A stretch of DNA of 64,000 nucleotides from Mycolicibacterium iranicum (lineage in GTDB: Bacteria; Actinomycetota; Actinomycetes; Mycobacteriales; Mycobacteriaceae), in NCBI RefSeq assembly GCF_001650495.1, contig NZ_LWCS01000043.1:124001-188000 (forward strand), written 5' to 3'. Within the stretch, counting starts at the first letter, position 1, and the number at the start of each line of letters is the position of its first letter. The translations under genes were made by a program, and so were the position numbers. Positions 16,310 through 24,997 of this stretch are shown piece by piece. The notes below the pieces were generated by a model. That model saw only the letters and a program-made list of their open reading frames with translations, did no database searches and was not told the origin of the DNA.

Positions 16310-17062
16310 ATGACCAGTCAGCCGCGCAGCGCGATCGTCACCGGGGCCTCGGGTGGTATCGGTCTCGCCGTCACATCCGCCCTCCGAGAGGAGGGCTACG
16401 CAGTGACCATGGTGTCGCGCAGCGCAGACAAACTCGGTCGCGCGGCTGAATCGGTGCGCGGACAGCCCGGCCCCGAGGTGCGCACATTGGCAGGGTCGGT
16501 GGCCGACGAGGGCTTCCTCGATGCGATTGTGAAGGAACACCACAGCGCGTTCGGATCCCTGGACCTGCTGGTGAACAACGCGGGGATCGCGGGGAACAGC
16601 TCTGTCGGCGACATCACGGCCGAGCTGCTCGACGCGCAGCTGGCAGTCAATGTTCGCGCGGTGGTACTGCTGACGAGCAAGTGCCTCCCGCTGCTGAAAG
16701 AGGCTGTCCGAGTCCGCGGTTCGGCGCAGGTGGTCAACACCGCCTCCAACGCGGGCAAGCGGGGCGAGGCCACGCTGTCCACCTACTCGGCGACCAAATT
16801 CGCCGTTGTCGGGTTCACCGAGGCGCTGCACGACGAACTGTCCACCTCGGGTATCAAGGCCACGGCGCTGTGTCCAGGGCTCGTCGACACCCCGATGGCC
16901 GATGCCTATCGCGACCAGATCGCCGCGCCCGCGATGATCAGCCCGCGCGACGTCGCCGAAGTCGTTCGGATGACCACCCGGCTCTCGGCGGCATGCATCG
17001 TCCCCGAGGTGATCCTGCTGCGACCCACCGAGTGGCTACAGCCCGACGAGGTCCGCGCCTAG
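16310..17062 (+). CDS. Short-chain dehydrogenase/reductase
   Basis: A 250-residue classical SDR. The nucleotide-binding T-G-A-S-G-G-I-G starts near residue 11 and N-N-A-G is at about 88. The catalytic triad is S146, Y159 and K163 (Y-S-A-T-K). The cofactor preference (S-R-S after the second strand) suggests NADP(H). It starts 7 bp after mmpL on the same strand, so it is probably the last gene of the mmpS-mmpL unit. The substrate is unknown. The gene ends on CTAG, which is also the stop of the HNH protein gene on the other strand. Confidence 0.88.
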   Translation: MTSQPRSAIVTGASGGIGLAVTSALREEGYAVTMVSRSADKLGRAAESVRGQPGPEVRTLAGSVADEGFLDAIVKEHHSAFGSLDLLVNNAGIAGNSSVGDITAELLDAQLAVNVRAVVLLTSKCLPLLKEAVRVRGSAQVVNTASNAGKRGEATLSTYSATKFAVVGFTEALHDELSTSGIKATALCPGLVDTPMADAYRDQIAAPAMISPRDVAEVVRMTTRLSAACIVPEVILLRPTEWLQPDEVRA

Positions 17063-18303
17063 TTGGTCGTAGGTGGTGGAGGCTGGAAGGGGTGGTACCA
17101 CTTCCATTGGGCGCGTTCGCCGGTGGGTCCCGTCGATGGCGGCACCGCCGGTGGGGGTGCGGTCGGCGGCCTGGCCAGTGATCCGCCGGTGAGTGGTTCA
17201 CCGTCGCTGTCGGTGACGACGAGCCGGTCGGCGGTTCCGGCGAGCGTGATCAGCCCGCGGTGATGGGCCCGGTGATGAAACGGGCACACCAGCACCAGAT
17301 TCCACAGTTCGGTGGGTCCGCCGTCCTCCCAATGGCGGATGTGGTGGGCGTGCAAACCACGGGTGGCGCCGCAACCCGGCACCACACAGCAGCGGTCCCG
17401 ATGCTCCAGCGCGCGACGCAGCCGGCGGCTGATCGTGCGGGTGGTGCGGCCCGCGCCAAGGGGTTGACCGTGGCGTTCGAACCATACCTCGCAGGTGGCA
17501 TCACAGCTCAGATACTGGCGCTCGGCGTCGGTGAGCAGCGGACCCAGATGCAGCGACCCGATCGGCTTGTCCACATCGACGTGCACGACCACAGTGGTGT
17601 GCTGCCCGTGCGGCCGGCGCGAAGCCTCGGCGTCCCAGCCCGCCTCGATCAGACCCAGAAACGCGTCCACGGCGTTCGGGAACGGCGGCGTCTCCCCAGA
17701 CTCCGGAGCCTCGGAGTCGTGGTCGCGCTTCCTGTCGGCGATCTGGGCGTCGCGGTGTGATTGCAGCGCGGCGTCGAATTTGGCTGCTTCCACGCGCGGC
17801 AAACGGATGCGGTAGGTGGTGTATTCGCCGACTTCGGTCTTGCTGAACGCCGGCCGCGTCTCGGGCTTGGGCTGCGGGGGCCGTGGTTCGAGCTTGACCG
17901 CGGTGCGCAGTTGGCTGACTGTGGCGACCGACGCCAGTTCGACGTAGTGGGCGTCGGATCCGTCGGCGGCGCCTTCAGCGATGACCCCGACCTGATCCAC
18001 CGACAACCGGCCTTCACGAAGTCCTTGGACGCAGCGCGGGAACTCCTCGACGCGGTCGGCGATCGCCACGACACTCTTGGCGCTAGAAGGTGCGATGCCC
18101 AATTTCCAGGCCACCAGGCCAGCCAACGTGCGCGCCCCGGTGGCGCCCCACAGTTCGTCGCGATCGATCTCGGCAACGACATCGACAATGCGCCCGTCGA
18201 TGGCGTTGCGCTGCCCGGCAAGCTCCGACAGCTCATCGAACAGCTCTTCCAGCCGCGCCATACGTGGCGGGCTGGCAACGAAAGACGGTGCCGTCTGAGG
18301 CAT
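17059..18303 (-). CDS. DUF222/HNH endonuclease-domain protein (13E12-repeat family)
   Basis: A 414-residue member of the mycobacterial DUF222 plus HNH family. The N-terminal helical DUF222 domain spans about residues 15-260. The C-terminal HNH fold has paired cysteines and His/Asn catalytic-site residues in C-V-V-P-G-C-G-A-T-R-G-L-H-A-H-H-I-R-H-W and N-L-V-L-V-C-P-F-H-H-R-A-H-H. The tail is Pro-rich. I start at the ATG at 18301-18303; longer forms would run into the divergent hydrolase. These proteins spread as multicopy families (REP13E12 in M. tuberculosis), but no phage or element boundary is seen here. The function is not established. Confidence 0.85.
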   Translation of the reverse strand: MPQTAPSFVASPPRMARLEELFDELSELAGQRNAIDGRIVDVVAEIDRDELWGATGARTLAGLVAWKLGIAPSSAKSVVAIADRVEEFPRCVQGLREGRLSVDQVGVIAEGAADGSDAHYVELASVATVSQLRTAVKLEPRPPQPKPETRPAFSKTEVGEYTTYRIRLPRVEAAKFDAALQSHRDAQIADRKRDHDSEAPESGETPPFPNAVDAFLGLIEAGWDAEASRRPHGQHTTVVVHVDVDKPIGSLHLGPLLTDAERQYLSCDATCEVWFERHGQPLGAGRTTRTISRRLRRALEHRDRCCVVPGCGATRGLHAHHIRHWEDGGPTELWNLVLVCPFHHRAHHRGLITLAGTADRLVVTDSDGEPLTGGSLARPPTAPPPAVPPSTGPTGERAQWKWYHPFQPPPPTTN

Positions 18304-18363
18304 GACACCACCCTGCCAGGCGGGTCCGACAGGTTCCGGCCGAAGGTGGGTACACGATCGGGT

Positions 18364-19224
18364 GTGGACCTGACGCGAACGACGTGGACTCTGCCGAAAG
18401 AAACCGAGCTCGCCGACGGGGTCGTGCGCTGGAACTCGATGGGCGACGGGCCTCCTGTCGTCCTCGTACACGGCACGCCGTACTCGTCGTTCCTGTGGCG
18501 CGACGTGGCCCCCGCACTCGCGCGGCTCGGCCGCCGGGTCCACGTCTTCGATCACCTCGGATACGGGCAATCCGACATGCACGAGAGCCAAGACCTCACC
18601 CTCGCGGCCCAGGGGCGCAATTTCGCCGAACTTCTGGCCCGGTGGAACCTGGACCGTCCCAGCGTGGTCGCCTGCGACATCGGTGGTGCGATCGTGCTGC
18701 GAGCCCTGCTGCTCGAAAATGCTGCGTACTCAGACCTTTTCCTCTTCGACGCCGTGACCGGCGGCGTGTGGGAGCACGGGCTGTTCGGTCTGATCAGGCA
18801 GCACCATACGGTCTTCGAACAGCTGCCCGCCTATGCCCACGAAGCGCTCGTCACCGCGCACCTGCGCAACGGCACCCACGCCGGTTATCGACCCGGCGTC
18901 CTCGACAGGTACCTGGAGCCGTGGCTGGGCACCAAGGGCCAGGCCGCGTTCTACCGGCAATACCGCCAGCTCGGCCAGAGCGACACCGCCGACTACGAGC
19001 ACCTGCTGGAGACAGTCGACATCCCGGTGACACTGGCGTGGGGACGCGAAGACCGCATTCTGCCTGCGCCACACGGGGAGTGGATCGCTGAGCGCATCCC
19101 CAACCGTGGACTCACATGGATCGAGGACGCCGGCCATCTCCTGCCGGAAGACCAACCGGCGCAGCTCGTGGAACGCCTGATCGCGCACCTCAGTAGCGGG
19201 TCTCCCCCAGCCACAGCACGTTGA
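18364..19224 (+). CDS. Alpha/beta hydrolase with an aspartate nucleophile (haloalkane dehalogenase/epoxide hydrolase-like)
   Basis: A 286-residue alpha/beta hydrolase. It starts at GTG 18364, 60 bp from the divergent HNH protein gene. The oxyanion loop is V-L-V-H-G-T-P-Y-S-S-F-L-W, the nucleophile elbow A-C-D-I-G-G puts Asp105 as nucleophile, the acid is probably Asp in G-R-E-D-R-I-L-P, and the base is His in D-A-G-H-L-L-P. An Asp nucleophile is typical of haloalkane dehalogenases and epoxide hydrolases, but the halide-binding Trp that follows it in dehalogenases is Ile here. It may therefore be an epoxide hydrolase or a different C-X hydrolase. The 3' end overlaps sppA by 35 bp, tail to tail. 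Confidence 0.8.
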   Translation: MDLTRTTWTLPKETELADGVVRWNSMGDGPPVVLVHGTPYSSFLWRDVAPALARLGRRVHVFDHLGYGQSDMHESQDLTLAAQGRNFAELLARWNLDRPSVVACDIGGAIVLRALLLENAAYSDLFLFDAVTGGVWEHGLFGLIRQHHTVFEQLPAYAHEALVTAHLRNGTHAGYRPGVLDRYLEPWLGTKGQAAFYRQYRQLGQSDTADYEHLLETVDIPVTLAWGREDRILPAPHGEWIAERIPNRGLTWIEDAGHLLPEDQPAQLVERLIAHLSSGSPPATAR

Positions 19225-20959
19225 CACCGGTGAGCGACCGCTGGGTCTGATCGATCACACCGACCAGAGACCGAACCGCCACGACCCCCAGCAGATCCGG
19301 CAGCGAGGCCGCCGGCTGTGAAGAAGGCTTGGGCCGCAACATGTCTCGCAGTGAGGAGCCCGGCAGGTACTGAAGCTCGACCTTGTCGTCCGCGTCGATG
19401 CCGGCCAGCATCTTGGCCCGCTGGATGGCGGTACGCAGCCCGCCGAGTTCGTCGACGAGCCCGTGCCCGAGCGCGTCAGCGCCCGTCCACACCCGCCCAC
19501 GCGCCACCTGCTCGACGGCTTCGACGCTCATCTTGCGTCCCGCGGCGACCCGCTCGACGAAGTCGGTGTAGATCTCGTCGGCTCCGGCGACCACGTGAGC
19601 GTGCTGCTCCTCGGTGAACGGCGCGTCGATCGACCAGGCATCGGCATTGGCGTTGGTGCGCACCGAGTCCGAGCCGACGCCGATCTTCTCCTTGAGCCCA
19701 CGGGCGATGAACTTGCCCGTCACCACGCCGATCGAGCCGGTGATGGTGCCGGGATTGGCGACGATCGCATCGGCAGCCATCGAGACGTAGTAGCCGCCCG
19801 AGGCCGCGACGGAGCCCATCGAGGCGACGATCGGCTTGCCCCGCTCGCGCGCACGGACGACCTCCCGCCAGATCGTCTCCGACGCCGAGACCGCACCGCC
19901 TGGGCTGTCGACACGCAGGACGATCGCCGCGATGTCGTCATCGGACACCGCTTGGCGCAGCGCGGCGGCGATCGTGTCGCCGCCGGCGTTGGAGCCGCCG
20001 ATCGGCGTCTGCCGCCCACCCTTGCCACCGACGATGGGTCCCGCCACCGTCACCACCGCGAAGCGCGGACGGTTCTTCAGAGTGGGCATTGGCGGCTTCT
20101 TGGTACGCGCATACCGGGTCAGATAGAGCCTGGGCGGTGCATCTTCACTGTCGGCGTCTCCCGTTTCGGGCGAAATACCCTCTGCCCCCACCTTTTCCGC
20201 GATCCGCGCGTACGCCTCATCACGGAAGCCGATGCGATCCACCAACCCCGCCGTCACCGCATCGTCGCGCAGCAGCGGGGCCCGGTCGGCCAGCCCATCC
20301 AGCGCCGACACCTCGATGCCGCGAGAGGCCGCCACTGCCTCCCACACCTGCGCTCGCAGTCCGTTGACCAGAGCGGTGTCGGCCTCGCGATGGGCTTCGG
20401 TGTAGCGGTCCTGCGTGAAAAGGTTTGCCGCCGACTTGTATTCACCGCGGGCGACGAACTGGGCCTCGACGCCGAGCTTGTCGAGCGCGTCGCGCAGGAA
20501 CAGCGCGCTGGTGGCGAAACCGACGAGGCCGACCGAGCCCGACGGCTGCATCCACACCTCGCCGAACGCCGAGGCAAGGTAATAGGACAGGGTGCCCGGG
20601 TATGTTTCGGCCCACGCCAGCGACGGCTTCTTCGCGGTGAACGCGACGACCGCCTCGCGCAACTCCTGCACGGGTCCCGGCGGGGCGGCGTCGATTTGCA
20701 CCCGCGCGATCAACCCGGCCACGCGGGGGTCGTCGGCGGCGCGATGCAGCGCGGAGACCGCCTCACGCAACAGCAGGGGACGTCCAGCTCCGTTGAGGAA
20801 GGCCATCGGGTCGAAGCCGGCCACTTCCGGCGGCGCGTTCTGCAGGTCCAGCTCGAGGATGCAACCGTCGGGCACCCCCTGATGGCGGGCGGTGTCGACC
20901 TTGCGGGCGAACTGACGGACGTCGTCGAACCCGGGAACACCGGACAACAGAGAGAACAT
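19190..20959 (-). CDS. sppA: Signal peptide peptidase SppA (protease IV, 67K type)
   Basis: A 589-residue two-domain S49 serine peptidase that removes membrane-bound signal peptides; equivalent of M. tuberculosis Rv0724. The N-terminal half carries the general-base Lys (G-E-Y-K-S-A-A-N-L-F-T) and the C-terminal half the nucleophile Ser (M-G-S-V-A-A-S-G-G-Y-Y-V-S). I prefer the ATG at 20957-20959 by similarity to the family N-terminus; a GTG 18 bases upstream is possible. No signal peptide is obvious. It lies downstream of the rplO terminator and the DUF732 gene on the same strand, as in related genomes. Confidence 0.9.
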   Translation of the reverse strand: MFSLLSGVPGFDDVRQFARKVDTARHQGVPDGCILELDLQNAPPEVAGFDPMAFLNGAGRPLLLREAVSALHRAADDPRVAGLIARVQIDAAPPGPVQELREAVVAFTAKKPSLAWAETYPGTLSYYLASAFGEVWMQPSGSVGLVGFATSALFLRDALDKLGVEAQFVARGEYKSAANLFTQDRYTEAHREADTALVNGLRAQVWEAVAASRGIEVSALDGLADRAPLLRDDAVTAGLVDRIGFRDEAYARIAEKVGAEGISPETGDADSEDAPPRLYLTRYARTKKPPMPTLKNRPRFAVVTVAGPIVGGKGGRQTPIGGSNAGGDTIAAALRQAVSDDDIAAIVLRVDSPGGAVSASETIWREVVRARERGKPIVASMGSVAASGGYYVSMAADAIVANPGTITGSIGVVTGKFIARGLKEKIGVGSDSVRTNANADAWSIDAPFTEEQHAHVVAGADEIYTDFVERVAAGRKMSVEAVEQVARGRVWTGADALGHGLVDELGGLRTAIQRAKMLAGIDADDKVELQYLPGSSLRDMLRPKPSSQPAASLPDLLGVVAVRSLVGVIDQTQRSLTGVNVLWLGETRY

Positions 20960-20989
20960 GAAATCGAGCGTACCCACGCTCGTGAAGGC

Positions 20990-21340
20990 TCAGCGGCCGA
21001 CGAGGCGCGCCCACTGCGGGCAGTAGATGTAGGTGGACGCCTGCATGACGCCGACCGCCTGCTGCTTGGTGATGTCGGCGTTGCTCTCGAGCGTCTGTAC
21101 TACGCCCCGCACCGCGGGAACCGGATTCGGGTTGCCCGTCAGTCCCGTCGTCAGCATGTCGCACACCTTGTGCCCGACCAGCGACAGATCCTCATCGGGA
21201 GAGAACGGAACACCCAGCTCCGTGATCGCCTTGGCGAACTGCTCGTCGGGTGTCTGGGCCTGGACGGTCGCGGCTCCCCCGAACAGTGCGAACGCGGCGG
21301 TGACGATCGCGACGGTGACGGTCCGGCGGCGGCGGATCAT
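20990..21340 (-). CDS. Secreted DUF732-domain protein
   Basis: A 116-residue small exported protein. It has a Sec-type signal peptide (residues 1-28: a basic start, hydrophobic core, A-A-T-V-Q-A-Q) and a DUF732 domain with the typical F-A-K-A-I-T-E-L-G-V and Y-C-P-Q-W. The ATG at 21338-21340 is preceded by a GAGGAG ribosome-binding site. DUF732 proteins are common in mycobacteria and lack a known function. It is placed just after the ribosomal-operon terminator and before sppA. Confidence 0.85.
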   Translation of the reverse strand: MIRRRRTVTVAIVTAAFALFGGAATVQAQTPDEQFAKAITELGVPFSPDEDLSLVGHKVCDMLTTGLTGNPNPVPAVRGVVQTLESNADITKQQAVGVMQASTYIYCPQWARLVGR

Positions 21341-21415
21341 GGCGTGCTCCTCGTGTGTCGGCATGCAGATTCTAGATCGTCTTACGATCCTGCGCTGTTA
21401 CGGACAGTCCAACGA

Positions 21416-21443
21416 AAGAACCCCCGCTGTGGCGGGGGTTCTT
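21416..21443 (-). terminator. Rho-independent terminator after rplO
   Basis: A perfect hairpin with 12-bp arms (AAGAACCCCCGC and its complement) around a TGTG loop lies 11 bases downstream of the rplO stop; on the minus strand the stem leads into TTCTTT. It ends the spc-operon ribosomal transcript before the DUF732 gene. Confidence 0.9.
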
Positions 21444-21454
21444 GTCGTCCGAGA

Positions 21455-21901
21455 TCAGAGCTCGGTGGCGGAGCCGCCTGCCGAGGTGATCGCCTCACGG
21501 GCGCTCTCGCTGAACTTGTGCGCGGTCACGTCGACCTTGGCGGTCAACTTGCCGTCGCCCAGCACCTTGACCAACACGTTCTTGCGAACGAGACCCTTGG
21601 CCACCAGCTCGTCCACGCCGACCGTGCCGCCCTCGGGGAAGGCCTTGTTCAGGTCCCCGACGTTGACGACGCCGTACTCGGTGCGGAAGCGGTTGCGGAA
21701 GCCCTTCAGCTTCGGCAGCCGCATGTGGATCGGCATCTGGCCGCCTTCGAACGTCGCGGGGACGTTCTTGCGGGCCTTGGTGCCCTTCGTGCCGCGACCG
21801 GCGGTCTTGCCCTTGGAGCCTTCACCGCGACCCACGCGGGTCTTGGCGGTCTTCTCACCGGGGGCCGGCTTCAGGTCATGAAGCTTGATGACGTCACTCA
21901 T
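21455..21901 (-). CDS. rplO: 50S ribosomal protein L15
   Basis: A 148-residue L15. The start M-S-D-V-I-K-L-H-D-L-K-P-A and the Gly/Arg-rich K-T-R-V-G-R-G-E-G-S-K-G-K-T-A-G-R-G segment are diagnostic. It is the last gene of the ribosomal block, followed by a terminator. Its start overlaps the rpmD stop by 4 bp. Confidence 0.97.
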   Translation of the reverse strand: MSDVIKLHDLKPAPGEKTAKTRVGRGEGSKGKTAGRGTKGTKARKNVPATFEGGQMPIHMRLPKLKGFRNRFRTEYGVVNVGDLNKAFPEGGTVGVDELVAKGLVRKNVLVKVLGDGKLTAKVDVTAHKFSESAREAITSAGGSATEL

Positions 21902-22083
21902 TTGGCGACCTCCTCAACCGTGACGAGGTGGTGCACGGTCTTGATCAGACCGCGCGTCTGGGCGTTGTCCTCCCGGACGACGGACTGGCGGATCTTGCGC
22001 AGCCCGAGCGTCCGCAGGGACTCGCGCTGGTTCCAGCGCGCACCGATGGTGCTGCGCACCTGGGTGATCTTGAGCTCTGCCAT
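21898..22083 (-). CDS. rpmD: 50S ribosomal protein L30
   Basis: A 61-residue L30 (M-A-E-L-K-I-T-Q-V-R-S-T-I-G; L-G-L-R-K-I-R-Q-S-V), between rpsE and rplO, 4-bp overlap with rplO and 3 bp from rpsE. Confidence 0.96.
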   Translation of the reverse strand: MAELKITQVRSTIGARWNQRESLRTLGLRKIRQSVVREDNAQTRGLIKTVHHLVTVEEVAK

Positions 22084-22086
22084 TGG

Positions 22087-22767
22087 TTAAGCCGTTCCCT
22101 CACGCGCAGCGCTGGCGGCCAGGGCCTCCGCCTCACGGCGAGCTCTGAGCATGCCCGCGGGCGCTACATCTTCGATCGGCAGGCCGCGGCGTGCCGCGAC
22201 CTCTTCGGGACGCTGCAGCAGCTTCAGCGCGGCAACGGTGGCGTGCACCACGTTGATCGCGTTGTCACTGCCCAGCGACTTGGCCAGGACGTCGTGCACC
22301 CCGGCGCATTCCAGCACCGCGCGGCAGGCGCCACCGGCGATGACACCGGTACCGGGGCTTGCCGGGCGCAGCATCACGACGCCGGCCGCGGCCTCACCCT
22401 GGACCGGGTGGGTCACCGTGCCGCCGATGAGCGGCACGCGGAAGAAGTTCTTGCGCGCCTCTTCCACGCCCTTGGCGATCGCCGCCGGGACTTCCTTGGC
22501 CTTGCCGTAACCGACACCGACCATGCCCTTGCCGTCGCCGACGATCACCAGCGCGGTGAAGCTGAACCGGCGTCCACCCTTGACCACCTTGGAGACGCGG
22601 TTGATCGTGACGACCCGCTCCAGATACTGGCTCTTCTCACGGTCGTCGCGTCCGCCACGGCCACCGCGATCATCCCGGCGACCCCGTCCATCGGAACGGC
22701 CGCCGCGATCGTCACGACCACCGCCGCGATTGTCCTGCGCCGAACCGGCGCCAGCCTGCTCGGCCAC
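22087..22767 (-). CDS. rpsE: 30S ribosomal protein S5
   Basis: A 226-residue S5, about 60 residues longer than the E. coli protein because of an N-terminal extension. Residues 8-50 are a low-complexity run of Arg, Asp and Gly (R-G-G, R-D-D, D-R-G-G). The S5 core then begins with Y-L-E-R-V-V-T-I-N-R-V-S-K and G-R-R-F-S-F-T-A-L-V. S5 contributes to decoding accuracy at the mRNA entry channel. Actinobacterial S5 often carries a charged extension, but this one is unusually Gly-Arg-rich. Confidence 0.96.
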   Translation of the reverse strand: MAEQAGAGSAQDNRGGGRDDRGGRSDGRGRRDDRGGRGGRDDREKSQYLERVVTINRVSKVVKGGRRFSFTALVIVGDGKGMVGVGYGKAKEVPAAIAKGVEEARKNFFRVPLIGGTVTHPVQGEAAAGVVMLRPASPGTGVIAGGACRAVLECAGVHDVLAKSLGSDNAINVVHATVAALKLLQRPEEVAARRGLPIEDVAPAGMLRARREAEALAASAAREGTA

Positions 22768-22792
22768 TATGCAGTCCTCTCGTTAACAGTCA

Positions 22793-23200
22793 TCAGAATT
22801 TCAGCCCGCCTTCGCGTGCGGCATCGGCCAGGGCCGCGATCCGTCCGCCGTAGGTGTACCCACCGCGGTCGAACACGACCTCCTCGATGCCTGCGGCTTT
22901 GGCGCGCTCGGCGATCAGCTGACCGACCCGCGAGCTGGCCGCCTTCTTGTCGCCGTCGACCGCACGCACGTCGCCCTCGATCGAGGACGCCGCGGCCAGC
23001 GTGACGCCCGCAAGGTCGTCTACCAGCTGCACATGGATGTGCCGCGAGGAGCGGTTGACCACGAGGCGCGGACGCTCGGCGGTGCCGGAGACCTTCTTGC
23101 GCAGGCGTGCGTGCCGACGCAGCCGCGAGGCGCGGCGGGTTTGGGAGATGTTCTTGCCGACCGGGGCGTGCCCGGCGGCCTCTGCGCTCTTGGTAGCCAT
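22793..23200 (-). CDS. rplR: 50S ribosomal protein L18
   Basis: A 135-residue L18, which binds 5S rRNA. R-R-H-A-R-L-R-K-K-V-S-G-T and R-P-R-L-V-V-N-R-S-S-R-H-I are the family marks; a charged N-terminal 20 residues precedes them. The end F-D-R-G-G-Y-T-Y-G-G-R-I-A-A-L is conserved. Confidence 0.97.
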   Translation of the reverse strand: MATKSAEAAGHAPVGKNISQTRRASRLRRHARLRKKVSGTAERPRLVVNRSSRHIHVQLVDDLAGVTLAAASSIEGDVRAVDGDKKAASSRVGQLIAERAKAAGIEEVVFDRGGYTYGGRIAALADAAREGGLKF

Positions 23201-23203
23201 GTG

Positions 23204-23743
23204 TTACTTACCCGTCTTTCCGACCTTGCGACGGATCTGCTCGCCCTCGTAGCGAATTCCCTTGCCCTTGTAGGGATCGCTCTTACGGAGGCGGCGGATG
23301 TTCGCCGCGATCTGGCCGACAGCTTGCTTGTCGATACCGGAGATCGAGAACTTGGTGGGCGTCTCGACCGCGAACGTGACTCCCTCAGGAGCCGTGATCA
23401 GGACCGGGTGGCTGTAGCCCAGGGCGAACTCCAGGTTGCTGCCCTTGGCCACGACGCGGTAACCGACGCCGAAGATCTCCATCTTGGTGGTGTAGCCCTG
23501 GGTGACGCCTTCCACCAGGTTGGCGATCAGCGTGCGCGACAGTCCGTGCAGCGAGCGGTTGCGACGCTCGTCGTTGGGCCGGGTCACCACGATGGCGCCG
23601 TCGTCGCCGCGCGACACCTCGATGGGCTCAGCGACGTCGAGGGTCAGCGTGCCCTTGGGCCCCTTGACCGAGACGTTCTGTCCGGTGATGGTGACGTCGA
23701 CCCCGGTGGGAACCGGAACCGGCTGCTTTCCAATGCGAGACAT
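23204..23743 (-). CDS. rplF: 50S ribosomal protein L6
   Basis: A 179-residue L6 with two homologous domains: M-S-R-I-G-K-Q-P-V-P-V-P-T-G-V at the start and S-G-I-D-K-Q-A-V-G-Q-I-A-A-N-I-R with D-P-Y-K-G-K-G-I-R-Y-E-G-E at the end. It is 3 bp from rplR and 14 bp after rpsH. Confidence 0.97.
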   Translation of the reverse strand: MSRIGKQPVPVPTGVDVTITGQNVSVKGPKGTLTLDVAEPIEVSRGDDGAIVVTRPNDERRNRSLHGLSRTLIANLVEGVTQGYTTKMEIFGVGYRVVAKGSNLEFALGYSHPVLITAPEGVTFAVETPTKFSISGIDKQAVGQIAANIRRLRKSDPYKGKGIRYEGEQIRRKVGKTGK

Positions 23744-23757
23744 GTTCTAACCCTCCC

Positions 23758-24156
23758 TCACCACACGTAAGCGAGGACCTCGCCGCCGACACCCTCGCGG
23801 GATGCCTGGCGGTCGGTCCTCAAACCGGACGACGTGGAAATGATGGCCACACCGAGCCCGCCGAGCACCTTCGGCAGGTTGGTGGACTTGGCGTACACCC
23901 GCAGACCGGGCTTGCTTACGCGGCGCAGGCCGGCGATGCTTCGCTCCCGGCTGGGGCCGTATTTGAGCTGCACCACAAGGGACTTGCCCACGCGGGCGTC
24001 CTCGGTGCGGTAGTCGGAGATGTAACCCTCGGACTTCAGGATCTCGGCGATGTTCGCCTTGATCTTGCTGTGCGGCAAGGTCACTTCGTCGTGATACGCC
24101 GAGTTGGCGTTGCGCAGACGCGTCAAGAAGTCTGCGATCGGATCCGTCATGGTCAT
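23758..24156 (-). CDS. rpsH: 30S ribosomal protein S8
   Basis: A 132-residue S8 (D-P-I-A-D-F-L-T-R-L-R-N-A-N and S-T-S-S-G-L-R-T-D-R-Q-A-S). S8 is the translational repressor of spc-operon genes in E. coli; whether it acts so here cannot be seen. It is followed downstream by rplF. Confidence 0.97.
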   Translation of the reverse strand: MTMTDPIADFLTRLRNANSAYHDEVTLPHSKIKANIAEILKSEGYISDYRTEDARVGKSLVVQLKYGPSRERSIAGLRRVSKPGLRVYAKSTNLPKVLGGLGVAIISTSSGLRTDRQASREGVGGEVLAYVW

Positions 24157-24243
24157 GACAGCCGGCTCACCTTTCTCGCGGCGGTTCCCAGGTGTTCGGG
24201 CCTACCGCAACATGTTTCGTGGATGGAAGTTTGGTTTTCCGGC

Positions 24244-24429
24244 TTACCAGCTGGACTTCTGCACACCGGGCAGTTCGCCCGCGTGTGCCATCTCGCGGAG
24301 GCAGATCCGGCACAGGCCGAACTTGCGGAACACCGCGTGCGGACGGCCGCAGCGGTTGCAGCGCGTGTAGCCCCGCACCTTGAACTTGGGCTTCTTGTTG
24401 GCCTTGTTGACCAGCGCCTTCTTTGCCAT
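24244..24429 (-). CDS. rpsZ: 30S ribosomal protein S14, zinc-binding (type Z)
   Basis: A 61-residue S14 of the C+ type: four zinc ligands in C-N-R-C and C-R-I-C. This short zinc form is the one normally in the actinobacterial spc operon; genomes often hold a second, zinc-free copy elsewhere that is expressed under zinc limitation. The gap to rpsH downstream is 87 bp and the gap to rplE upstream is 4 bp. Confidence 0.96.
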   Translation of the reverse strand: MAKKALVNKANKKPKFKVRGYTRCNRCGRPHAVFRKFGLCRICLREMAHAGELPGVQKSSW

Positions 24430-24433
24430 GTGC

Positions 24434-24997
24434 TCAGTTCTCCTTGAACGGGAAGCCGAGCGCCCTCAGCAGCGCACGTCCCTCGTCGTCGTTCGTCGCC
24501 GAGGTGACGACGGTGATGTCCATGCCACGGGGGCGGTCGATGCTGTCCACGTCGATCTCGTGGAACACCGACTGCTCGGTGAGACCGAACGTGTAGTTGC
24601 CGGTGCCGTCGAACTGCTTGGCGCTCAGGCCGCGGAAGTCGCGGATACGAGGCAGCGAGATCGAGATCAGGCGGTCCAGGAATTCCCACATGCGGTCGCC
24701 GCGCAGCGTGACGCGCGCGCCGATGGGCATGCCTTCGCGGAGCTTGAACTGCGCGATGGACTTGCGGGCCCTGCGGATCTCGGGCTTTTGGCCGGTGATC
24801 AGCGCCAGGTCGTTGACCGCGCCGTTGATCAGCTTCGCGTCACGGGCGGCGTCGCCGACGCCCATGTTGACGACAACCTTGGTCACGCCCGGGATCTGCA
24901 TGACGTTCGCGTAGCCGAATTCCTTCTGGAGGGCCTCGCGGATCTCTTCGCGGTAGCGCTGCTTCAGGCGCGGGAGGGTCTTCTCTGTTGTGGTCAT
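24434..24997 (-). CDS. rplE: 50S ribosomal protein L5
   Basis: A 187-residue L5, which anchors 5S rRNA and contacts the P-site tRNA. M-Q-I-P-G-V-T-K-V-V-V-N-M-G-V-G and D-I-T-V-V-T-S-A-T-N-D-D are characteristic. Its ATG shares one base with the rplX stop (TAATG). Confidence 0.97.
   Translation of the reverse strand: MTTTEKTLPRLKQRYREEIREALQKEFGYANVMQIPGVTKVVVNMGVGDAARDAKLINGAVNDLALITGQKPEIRRARKSIAQFKLREGMPIGARVTLRGDRMWEFLDRLISISLPRIRDFRGLSAKQFDGTGNYTFGLTEQSVFHEIDVDSIDRPRGMDITVVTSATNDDEGRALLRALGFPFKEN

Noticed and set aside
19463..22090. Open frame of 875 codons antisense to sppA, the DUF732 gene and rplO-rpmD.
   Set aside because: It crosses a terminator and several conserved genes on the other strand; the translation is low complexity with no motif.
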